64,000 bases of DNA from Rhabditoides inermis (Eukaryota > Nematoda > Chromadorea > Rhabditida > Rhabditidae): assembly GCA_963966185.1 (NCBI GenBank), contig CAWZYM010000327.1, forward strand, positions 472,501 to 536,500, read 5' to 3'. The first letter of the stretch is position 1. Each line of letters opens with the position of its first letter. The notes beneath the pieces were generated by a model, which searched no databases, was not told the DNA's origin, and was given only the letters and a program-made list of their open reading frames with translations. The translations under genes were made by a program, and so were the position numbers. Below are positions 23,980-34,196 of this stretch, piece after piece.

Positions 23980-25208
23980 CAATTTTTTAACGGAAAATGC
24001 TGAGCTAGTTGCGCGCTTATTATAGTCAAATTGAGACGGTATTGGTCGTGGAATCCACGACACCTAGTTTTCAGCCCTGCGATCATTGCGAACGAAAACA
24101 AGGCAAGAATGTGTGCAGTGCCGAGTAGCACATCCATTTTGACGTAATTTGGTGAACTATAAAACCGAAAGATGTTTTCTGGACTGACACCGATTGTGGC
24201 ACGTATGTATGTGGACAGACTATGAAGTATGATGTATGAAGTCACCTCGTCTCTCTCAAGATATTTTGAGGGTGAAGTATGTACGGAGAACAACCGTTTA
24301 TCATTCAGAATCAGAATCTGAATGTTTAATTAGAAACAAGTAGCGGTTTCCGGTGGTCCCGTGAATGCGTACATGTGTTGGTATCCGTTGGTGGATTTAC
24401 TACAAGAGGTCCCAACTAGGGGTCGGGGTCAGTGACAGCGCGCGGCGTTAGCGATAGGAGGAAGCAAGTGAACATGGTAGAAGCTGCTCCGGAAGGAGCT
24501 ACACTACTATTGGAAGGAGTTGAACTACTTTAGTAGTCTTGAAACATAGCATACGTATATCTTCTCTCTATGAATTTGCTTACATTTGATATTTGGTGTA
24601 TTTTCATTACCTATTATCTTGTACAAACACTCGATGTATGATGTGGGTGAGTAGCGTGAATATGACTTGGCGAATTAGGCGCGATCAAACATTTATAGTC
24701 TGATGTCTCTGAAGCCTGATGCCTTCTGTAGGTATACTGTAGATATACTGTAGGTTTACTGTATATGCACTGTAGGTGTACTGAAGGGAGAAGGCAGACA
24801 AGGGACAGGATGAGGAGGGACGACACACACCAACACCACGCCGAGCGGCCGACCAGAGATTCGCGCCCATCAGTTCAGCTTCGAGTGCAAGCGCTCGCCC
24901 AGAAGCTCATCCGCAATTTTGTATACGATTTCTTGAAGGCTACCTCCCGCTATCAGAAAAAGTTAACATGTTTCTTCATTTGGGAAAATGGTTGTTTCAT
25001 CGCGCGCTTCATATGTTCGGTTTTTCTAAAAGTTATTTGAGCGTTGTTTGAGCGCGTCAAAATTAAGCCCGCTCGTTAGCGAGTCTCTTTATGCAGATGT
25101 GAGTCGTTGCCGCTATCCGCTGCTGTCGACTGGACGCATGTCATTTCTTGTCTCGCTTTCCTTTTGTGTGGTTGCCTTGTTTTGATGGTTCCCCATGTCT
25201 TCTGTAGG

Positions 25209-28200
25209 ATGCGGCGCGCGTGGCTACTCGCCGCCTGTCTCCTCACCTGTGTCGCCGCTTTCGATTTCGGAGTCGACTCCAACTGTGGATACGTGGTGAG
25301 CAGGTCTTTTCGAAACTTCATTTGCATCCTGACAAACCACTTTTAATTCCAGTCGCCGCCGGCGTCTTCCATCACCAGACACGTTGATGTCTCTTACGTC
25401 ACTGCTGCCGGCACCCCGCCACTTTCCGAAGAGTGGCAGCCCATTCGAATCCACGTCCACTACGATCCATCCATCGATGCTCTCAGCGTCGCGGATGCGT
25501 GCGTTATCGATTGATTATCGATTGATACTCATTTCCCGTTTAGTGACCTCGTCAAGAACGCGACCGAGGCGGCAGTCGCGTATTGGTCGAGCGTGTTGAA
25601 GGTGCGCCGACTGACGGAGCCCCTTCGTCTCGCCAGGTAGACATTTGAGAATTTCGTGAGTGCTGCTGAGAATACGAGCGCTGACTAAGGACACATGACC
25701 ATCATCGGACAAATGAACTTTGATTTCTCAAAAAGAGCGCAAAGCACGCAAATAGCGCGGTTTATTGATTTCACGCGAAATAACAAACGTGAAACCCACA
25801 AAATAACAAACGTGAAACCCACTGTCGAAAACGAAACGTGTGGCAGCGAAAGGAATCGGACCTGCGATAAACAGACTGGCCGCGCTCGCTAGCCACTGAA
25901 CCATGAGATCATGTTCGCTTATTCTCCGAAACCGACGTGTGCGTCGCGTGCGGCTACCGTCACGCAAATCAGTGAACGCGCGCCGGGTCGTGACTCGATC
26001 TCTAACACATCGATTCAGGAAGTGCGACTACGGCTGGCTGGTGTCGGGTCGGATGATGTGCCTAGGCGACTGTTACAGCGGGAACAAGTGCTCCTACGTC
26101 GACATTCCCCAAGAACATCTCAGGGTCAGATACAGTCCAAAGGAATAGTTAGTTAGTTCCACCACAACACCCTAATGTTTGAAGTTTTCGCGTGCGCGCC
26201 AAATTTCGAATTTGAGTGATTTTCGACCCGCCTCGCATTCTCGCACACTTCACTCTTCAGTTGCATGCAATTACAGCGCATAGCCTAGGGTATTCTGACC
26301 ATACCAGTCCGTACATAACCTACGGTATTCTGGCGATATCACTGCACAGCCACACCTCGGGGGAATGATACGACTAATTAAACTAGACATATTCTTGAAG
26401 TTGTCTCTAAAGAAAGACTCCATTATCACGTACAAGTACAATAAATAAACAACAAAAACAGTAAACGTTTACGCAAATACTGGGTGAATCTTTTTCGCTT
26501 TCTTATTTCCACATGACTGTATCACCAACGGATTCCTTGTGAAATGCGCATTCCAAAAATAAAAAGTGTTCCAAGTACTTCCATTTTCTGTGAAATGTAC
26601 TACCGCTCATACATAGTCTGAAGTGCGAATATGCAAATTGGCGCGAACATTCATGCCACCCACGCCGTTTTTGAAGAACGCGTGCGGCTCGCGTCGCGGT
26701 CTCCTCTTTTGGCCCCGCCCTAACTCCTGACCCCTCACATCTAGCAGGGGGTGCTGATGTACCAGTGATTACTTACAAGTATGATGCGGCTATGTATCTC
26801 ATATCAATTGATAATTTTTCTGTTTTCAGCCGTGTGAGCACTGTGATCGCAGAAACGGCGGCGCGCGCGACCTCGCCTCGTGTAAAGTCAATGTGAGCTC
26901 GCCTTGTGTGCGGCCTGTCCATGTGTCCACGTGTTGCAGGCTCTTCCATGGAACGAGAAGAATGTGAAGGAGGAGCTGGAGAAGACGGCCGGCATTCCCA
27001 ACGCCGACTTCGTGCTGTACGTGGTCACCGCACAGTGCCCGGAGGTATGATCCCCGTCAATACAATGCCACTGGCCACTGTCCGTTCCGCTACATTCAAG
27101 ACATTTCAAATCGATTACTTTTGATGTATATTCCTTGATGACAATGATGAAAATCTATCGAGTGACAATGATGAAAATATATCGACTGTGTTGCAGAGGG
27201 TGCTCGCTAGTGCGGCGCACTGTCAGCTGGAGGCGACGTTCGATCGTCCGATTGCGGGATGGGCCAGAGTATGCGCGCCGCTTCCAGACAATTCCGCTAA
27301 GGTGAGCAATAGCAAAGTGGACTGTAAAATGTGTGCATCAGCATGGCGCCCTTCTTTCCTCTCGATTCACGGCAAACATCGATATGTGGTTACTAGATGA
27401 TTAGTTCAACTTCTTCGCAAACAATTGCTAGGACGAGTACATGAGTTTATGCTAACGGATCGGGATTTTTATCTCATGACTGTGATAATAAAATGGAGAA
27501 AAAGAGATTATCGATTCGCTTAAAAAGTAGAAGTAAACATGTGCTGACGTATGTTGTGTTAAGAAGTGGAAGGACATAATGACCCACGAATTGGCACATG
27601 CGCTCGCATTCAGCAAATCTCTCTTTCCCTACTATCGGAAAGACGATTCAAAATACTTCAATTAGAACCAAATTTGGAGAGTAGGTGAATCGACCCAGAA
27701 AAAGTCGATAGCCGCGATACCAGCTGCCTGTGACCTCATCTTCATGCCCAAATAGGCGAATGTACCCAAAATGCACCCAAAATTCATGATCTTCGATTTC
27801 TATAAAAATTGAATAGAAGAAAGAGCACGTATGATAGATTATAGAAACTGGTTTCCTTTTTTGAAAAGTCACCAAATATGGCGAATATGATCGACTTTTC
27901 GTACAGACGAGATAGAGGGTCCAATTTGTAAACTTAAGCTTTTATGGGCAAAAAAGCCCTTCTGTCAAAATTTCAGAACGATCGGACTTTGTTTTCATAC
28001 AGTATTAGACATTTTCTGAGCGCGCGTTACTTGCTGGGGTCGCGCCCACCGGATTGCTCGCTACCAGCCGCCAGGTCAACCGATCGATATCGAATAGTTG
28101 GCATTTGCAATCACTAACCCATATTCACTCAGTTGTGTCATTTTTGATAGGAATATGTCTAAATATAACAATAATGGATTGAGTCAGTTGAAAAAGACCA

Positions 28201-29188
28201 AATTTCTATCTTCAACGAATAACTTTGACAAAACGAAAACTTGAAGAGTTAAAGTTAAGTAAAATGTCTCGAGACGTCAATAGATAGTGCTTTCTAACAA
28301 TCAAACCAACCTCAAACTGTTTCAAACTCCTTCACACGTGCGCACAACGTGTTAGGGCGCGCCAGCCGGCTTCTTTTCTCGAAGTCATTGTAGACGTAGT
28401 ATATAACTATGTACCGCTTTTTTCAGTTGAAACTAAGTTTTGAGTTTATTACTTGTACTCTTGTACATCAGCCTGAAATTCCGCTTTTCGATGCAGTACA
28501 GTGTCGAGTGGAAGTGAGGTGAGGTGAGAATCGAGTTCACCTTACATGTCATTTGGCAGGCACAGGCGATCAAATTATTTTTTCAGAACGTGAGAGAGTA
28601 GACAGTAGGGAAAAAAGACAGTAGAAAAGAGATTAGTACTTTCTGTTTAAAAAAGTTTTTACATAATTGTCTCTCGAAAGTCGCAGTGACTACTGCAAAT
28701 ATGAGAATAGAAGAGTAGACAGAAGGTACCATAGTACTGTCTCTAGAAAGTTGTTGTCACCGCAACGGGGACGTGAAAGTATACAAGAGAGAGAATAGGA
28801 GAGAGAGAGTAGGAAAGAGAAAAGAGGAGAGAGAAGGGAGAGTAGACATAACTGTCTATTGAAAGTCGCAGGGATAGTGATTACTGCAGATGTGAGAGTG
28901 AGAGTGGAAGAGGTGACGAGAGGTGAAAGTAGACAGAAGAAAACATAGAAATGTCTCTAGAAAGTTGTTGTCACAGTAGAAAAAAAAATGCAGTAGACAA
29001 ACAAGAGCATAGTATTAGTATTCTCTCTAGAAAGTTGACCTTGACAGAAGACAATAGAGAAGATGATACTGTTTCTAGAGAACATAATACTGAGAGAAAA
29101 AGAGAAAGAGAGAAAGAGATAGCGAGACAGTGGGAGAGGAAGAAGAGAGAGAGGAGAGAGAGGGGAGAGTAGACAGAACTGTGTCGAG

Positions 29189-29233
<45 letters not shown>

Positions 29234-31441
29234 CGGAGGAAGGAGAAGGGAGGAGGAAACAGTGTAGAGGAGAAAGGGATGGGGCAGTGTACATTTGTGA
29301 AAGATGAAATAAGTGAAAAAGAAGTAGGAAAGATAGTTAGAAAAGACAAAAATTAAAAGAGCTACATATACAAAATACATAGAACTTGAACACTTCAACT
29401 ACAACCCTTGCGTGTATGTATTTTCGCAAGAGTCATTAGAGAGCAATCAACTATCAAACATTTTTGTATACCTAGTGCGGAGGCGCGCGACAGCGCGCCG
29501 GAGCGCTAGTCGATTCGCTTAAAAAGTAGAAGTAAACATGTGCTGACGTATGTTGTGTTAAGAAGTGGAAGGACATAATGACCCACGAATTGGCACATGC
29601 GCTCGCATTCAGCAAATCTCTCTTTCCCTACTATCGGAAAGACGACGGCACGCCCTACATCAAGAGGTAATCATACTTGTGCTCATATACCTGCATCTTT
29701 GCTCATTGCACGAGATACGATAGTTGGTACTGGTTGTTGACCGTCACTCGGGTTTGAGGGACGAACAAGGCGGTCTGGCGAGCAGCTCGCTGCATCAAGT
29801 GTTGAAGACGACGGTGACATACAACTGGTGGACTGTCAAGCGCAAATTCCTGCACGTCTCCTCCAAGATTATTACGCCGCGCGTCGTACGAGAGACCCGC
29901 CGCCACTTTGGATGTGACACACTACAAGGTCAAACTACACCTCTCTCTCTCACTCTTCCTCTCAATCTCTTTTCTTTTGTTTATCTGGTAGACGATCCGG
30001 TTTTCGCAAACTATTGAATGAAATTAATCAGGCATGGAGCTGGAAAACGAAGGTAACGAAGGATCTGCCGGAAGCCACTGGGAAACTCGTCTCTTCCGAA
30101 ACGAGCTCATGACAGCCTCGTGTGTAGATCGTATCTGTTTCGATGTTGTACTTGTTGTTGCAGGCTTTCTCAAATCTCGGTTCCTGCATCCAGAGTCACT
30201 TTGGCGTTGATGGAAGATAGTGGCTGGTATCGTGTTGATTACAAGTGCGTGATTGACTTGCATATCAAAAGAAGCACTATGATTTTCAGACGTGCCGATC
30301 TTCTTCACTGGGGCCGCAATCTTGGCTGCAAATTTGCGGAAAAGAGCTGTGGCGAGTGGATCAAGGACCGAAGGGCGGCTGGCAAGCAACCCTCTCCGTT
30401 CTGCGATCAAGAGGATATGCGATTGAAGTCATTGAATTCAACCTTGTTTGTCAAACAACATAAGAGGTACCTATTAATATACATTTTTTCACCTAGTGAC
30501 TGTTTAATCAGGTGCTCGGCCAATCGCGAGAGCATCGGTGGTTGTGATTTGGTGGATAGAACTATGCACGACAAACCTAAACCAAAATATCAATATTTCG
30601 AACATATCGATGGTGTCAACGATACTGATGTTGCCAACTACGGTCCTCTTCATAGATCACTTTTTGCAAATGACTGTCCGTTTGTGAAGGTGAGTTGACA
30701 GAAAAGTCCATTACGATGTGTTTGTTAAGGACGATGTCGACAAATACTGTTTCACTGCGGACGAAAGCAAGACTGTCGAGTACCTACAAGTGATTAAAAA
30801 CGACTGAACAGATGTTGGCACATACATGTTTCAGGAGTACGGTACCACTTCGCGCTGTATCGACTTCGAGTCGAGGTGGAAGAAAAACGGAAAGGTTGTT
30901 GCTGTCAAATCGGATCAACATCATGGTGGATGCTACAAGGTTTGATCACATTCTGTCCGTTTGACTGGTATCATGTTGAGGTGACGTGTTACTCGAATTA
31001 CCTGTACATCACAGTCGCTGGCACGGCGCACAAATGCCTCAAGACTGACGAGGCAAAAAAGATCGCCATCGAAACGGTACACAGTGCTGCCTGGGAGTTG
31101 TGAACAATTTGCTTCAGACGAAAGACGGCACGAGCTACAGTGGCGCGTTGCTCTGTCCTGCTTATGGTGAGGTGTGCCCGAAGGACAAGTACGACAGGGA
31201 TCCTGCCGACCCAACGACTACCCAACCAACGACGACTACCCAATCTACCACCCCATCCACTACCAATATTCCCACCACATTCGCTGCCGCCGTGTCTGCG
31301 AAAACACTGGACACTGGCGTCTCTAAAAAGATCACCCTGCCGCCCGCTGCCCAGCGATCGCGCAAGCTCAAGCCCACAAAGACAGTCGACCTCTTCAAAG
31401 TCTCACTCTCCTTCATCACTGCCATTTTCAAGCTATTTTAA
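25209..31441 (+). CDS. Leishmanolysin-like M8 metallopeptidase copy 3 (675 aa model)
   Basis: This is a zinc endopeptidase of the leishmanolysin/invadolysin family, probably secreted and membrane-anchored. Exons: 25209-25295, 25353-25498, 25544-25636, 26019-26124, 26830-26892, 26940-27044, 27197-27301, 29563-29666, 29759-29928, 30032-30119, 30164-30244, 30290-30466, 30512-30689, 30835-30939, 30981-31076 and 31118-31441. All phases match (2028 nt). A signal peptide lies at residues 1-17. HELAH spans residues 243-247, the third zinc His is about 342 (SHWE) and the Met-turn Met about 353. Many Cys follow. A Thr-rich stalk and hydrophobic end suggest a GPI signal. It is the only copy without a break in its exons. 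Oddity: exon 8 exists twice. The first (27564-27647) runs into a stop after the HELAH motif; the second (29563) is complete, so the protein depends on skipping the first. The substrate is unknown. Confidence 0.8.
25840..25905 (-). repeat. tRNA-like segment in M8 copy 3 intron 3
   Basis: Third occurrence of the A-box/B-box segment, in the same intron position as in copy 2. Confidence 0.5.
27511..27646 (+). repeat. 136-bp direct repeat, left copy, with truncated exon 8
   Basis: Identical to 29510-29645. It includes the 3' end of intron 7, the acceptor and the first 83 nt of M8 exon 8, including the HELAH codons. After 27646 the sequence leaves the exon and an in-frame stop follows within about 20 nt. 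Confidence 0.85.
27647..29509. other. 1.86-kb insert between duplicated exon 8 halves
   Basis: No open frame of note, no terminal inverted repeats seen, no recognised element. The right part (about 28600-29240) is GA-rich minisatellite and microsatellite. The insert interrupts M8 copy 3 exon 8 and is flanked by 136-bp direct repeats of the target. Confidence 0.6.
28600..29240. repeat. Degenerate minisatellite with GA-rich tracts
   Basis: A loose repeat built around agtagacagaa and tgtctctagaaagt(tg) recurs about every 100-190 bp. It is interspersed with (GA)n runs and ends in a pure (GA)n followed by a G run near 29195-29233. Confidence 0.6.
29510..29645 (+). repeat. 136-bp direct repeat, right copy, leading into complete exon 8
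   Basis: Identical to 27511-27646, but the exon continues normally to the donor at 29667. Confidence 0.85.
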
Positions 31442-32680
31442 AGACTTGAACAGTTTTCTAACCGCGAATTATTGTCTCTAATGTTAGATGATAGTACTGG
31501 ATAAAAGCGCTTTGTTCATCTTGATCTTGGTGAGCTCTGCTACAATGATAATACTGTGGCATCCATCAAGCTGTACTGGCTGCTAATACATTTTTTAGCC
31601 ATTTCGCGGCAAAAACATTAACCTTCGAAAAAAAAACTCAAAACTGTACAAGCACACTCGCTCTATTATATGTATTTATTCGGAAAACTCATTGAGAACA
31701 TGGTTAAGCATTGGCGGTGAGAAGCGACCGAGGGGAGACGCGTCGCTCACCTGAAATGAGTTTGGTCATATGATAAGTCAGTCTCATCCATTTATTACAC
31801 TGTGAACCCTGTATAGGCAGAGTCGAAAATAACGCTTTGTCCTGTACCGTGTTTTCACAAACACAGTTTATTTCACGTTCTTTCACGTATACGTATTATC
31901 GCTAACGTTGTTTGTCGGTTTAACATTGACCTTTGAATGAAATGGAACTACAAAATATCGTCAGAAACTTATTAGCGTGTTAGGCTTTCATTGCATCAGA
32001 CTTTTGGCTGCTCTTCTGTAGCATCCAACGAAGTAAATTACAATAATTGAATCAAACAGAGGAAACCAACAGTAGAAAGCGGAGAACAGGGAACTGAAAA
32101 ACAAAGCTTACTGCTACCGGGTCCAAGCTGATTTTTCAACTTGGTCAAAATCGACCCACTTAGGCTCATTTGATTGTCTGATGTGTGTATGGTGTATGGT
32201 CTCATAATTCACAATTGTTTTCCAAAATTCTCAACCGTATTCCTTCTATGGCCTTTCGTTGCGCGATGAAAATGGCCACTTTTTCGCCCTATCACCCCTA
32301 CCGGCTGCTTGATTATCGACTACTCGAATCGCGCGGGAAAGTGAGAGGGTGCGCAGAGAGCGCGCGCTCTCGAGAGAGGCAGACGGCGAGAAAAAGTGAC
32401 ACGCACCCGTTGCTTTTCACATGTCAACAGGAATAACGCTTGAATAGCGTACTAATAAAATATACGGTAGTGAGTATGAGTGGTTGTTTTCAATGTGGTA
32501 TAGTTGGATTTGAGATGATTATGTTTTCTTGAATTGCACGCCTTACGTTGTGTGCAATAGAGTTCTGCTCATTCGTGAAAAATTCTGACAGATGAGGTGT
32601 GTAGGAGAGGACGCTCACTCCAAATTCTTACGATCTTCGTAGGTTAATTTTTTTGTCTAATTGTTTTACGTGAAAAACAA
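31442..32680. other. Intergenic stretch, no gene seen
   Basis: 3' flank of M8 copy 3, then AT-rich sequence. I see no exon chain. The promoter of the gene starting at 32681 should lie in its right part. Confidence 0.45.
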
Positions 32681-33402
32681 ATGACTTCCTCAAATTTAGA
32701 AGAAAATGGAGGTCAGAGGGTCGCTCACCTGCACGGCGACGTCGGTATGCTGCAAGGAGCACTTCTATCTGGTGTTCATCGCCAAGTTGTTCGCCCTGTT
32801 CCTTTTCAACTAGCTCGTATTAAGGTATGTATGTAGGCGTTGGCATGATTGTATTTGATTTATGTGCCCATGCAGGCGTCGTTCCATCTACCGATGGTGG
32901 AGACGACAGCAGACCCCGACGACTGTGTGGAGCAACTGAGACAGGATGTGCTAGACGTTCTGAAAGCGTGGCACTACCCTGCCACGAACGTCTTCACTGC
33001 ACGAGCTGCGCTGCCGCCGTTGTGGATTGACGAGGCTCCTTACTCACAAGCAGCTTTAACACATTGGTCAGGTAGGTCATTTATTGTCTGTCTGGTATGA
33101 CTTTCTTTGTTCAAAAGAAATCTGCCGACGCCTGCTCACTGCAGCGAATGAGTGTATTCACAACTCTATCATCGGAGAGATTCTACACCTCCAAAAGAAC
33201 GATTCTCAAAGTATGTTCGAATGTGTTTTATTATTTACTTTAATCGTTGTTTTAGCGTACTCTTTGCGTGGGCGCCTCATAACTGCACCGGACGTGCGAT
33301 CGTACGAGTACACGTCTTCATACAGGTGACCTAATACAAATTCTTTTTTTTTTCGAATTTCATCATTTCAGATTGCCTGCAAAGAACTTAACACACGAAT
33401 AA
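32681..33402 (+). CDS. Unknown 177-aa protein, 5 exons
   Basis: Exons 32681-32824, 32876-33071, 33118-33210, 33256-33325 and 33372-33402 join in phase with GT-AG introns of about 45-51 nt, giving 177 residues and a stop. The start is the ATG before TSSNLEENGG, the first Met in the open frame. The chain includes QVVRPVPFQLARIK, a DPDDCVEQLRQDVLDVLKAW helix-like segment, LPPLWIDEAPYSQAALTHW and RRLLTAANECIHNSIIGEI. No signal peptide or membrane span is evident. I do not recognise the family. The clean splicing and complex composition make it a likely real gene, probably an intracellular helical protein. Confidence 0.6.
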
Positions 33403-34196
33403 CATGCGAAGAAGATCGTGCGTAGAGGGGGGCTTTGGTACGGCGGCTGTGTTCATCTGTACGTCGTAAATCCGATCGCGTGAATGAGCAAACGAAATGA
33501 CACGAAAAATTGAGCATTTACATAGAAAATCACATTGTTCGTCTGTTATTCCGGCTTTCCAAATTTGTCGGTCACAAAAGGAAACAAACGATGTGTGTAG
33601 AATCAATGGTAAACTGGGCCGAAAAGATTGCTTGCCAATGCCGACCTTACAAATACATGCGCATAGGCTATGCAACTGCCGAATAGTAACAAAAGAATGG
33701 AGACGAATCGTCACAGACGCTAGTTGAACGTTATGTTTTGTACATGTCGTGCTCGCTGAGCGGTTGTTGCTGATTATACTTTACTTCACAAGTCCAAGTA
33801 CTCTATACTTGTTCAGTATACTGTTGTTGCTTGAACACCTACTAATCAAATCTGACGCGTTTTTTTTAAAGTTATTGAGTGTTTATTTATTACCGTCACT
33901 CTGCGAGCTCTTCTCTTCGCCCTGTTCAATGTTTTGGGGCGAATTCCAGCGAGAGAAGTACTTAATCGATAAAAATGCGCATGATCGCCCTTTTGCCCCA
34001 ACAAATTGGTGCAACTACAACAACTAGTTAAGGTGTTTGAATTCTCTATTTGTCACTCGGATTCGGACTGAATTATTCAAAATGCATTTTTTTTTCTTGA
34101 TCGAGTTCTGGTTTTGGATTTGGTTCAAATCATCGCAAGACGCGAGAGTGTCAAGGATTCAGAACGTTATTTCAACAGTACTTTAATTTAAACTGA
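33403..34196. other. Intergenic between convergent genes
   Basis: Separates the plus-strand unknown gene and the minus-strand chemoreceptor, whose 3' ends face each other. No exon is recognised. Confidence 0.45.

Larger units (their letters stand above)
3111..25836 (+). repeat. Tandem array of about 11.2-11.6 kb units carrying M8 peptidase genes
   Basis: Unit 1 spans about 3111-14664 and unit 2 about 14665-25836. A third, diverged unit continues from 25837. Equivalent positions (3178, 14731, 25903) are spaced 11553 and 11172 bp apart. The second half of each unit (8550-14664 against 19722-25836) is nearly identical. The first half differs by scattered substitutions and indels, including two element insertions present in only one copy. 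Each unit runs from intron 3 of one leishmanolysin gene to intron 3 of the next, so exons 1-3 of copies 2 and 3 sit at the ends of units 1 and 2. Confidence 0.85.

Noticed and set aside
29075..29398. Leu/Ser-rich minus-strand frames
   Set aside because: They are products of (GA)n/(CT)n repeats and are open only because of the repeat.
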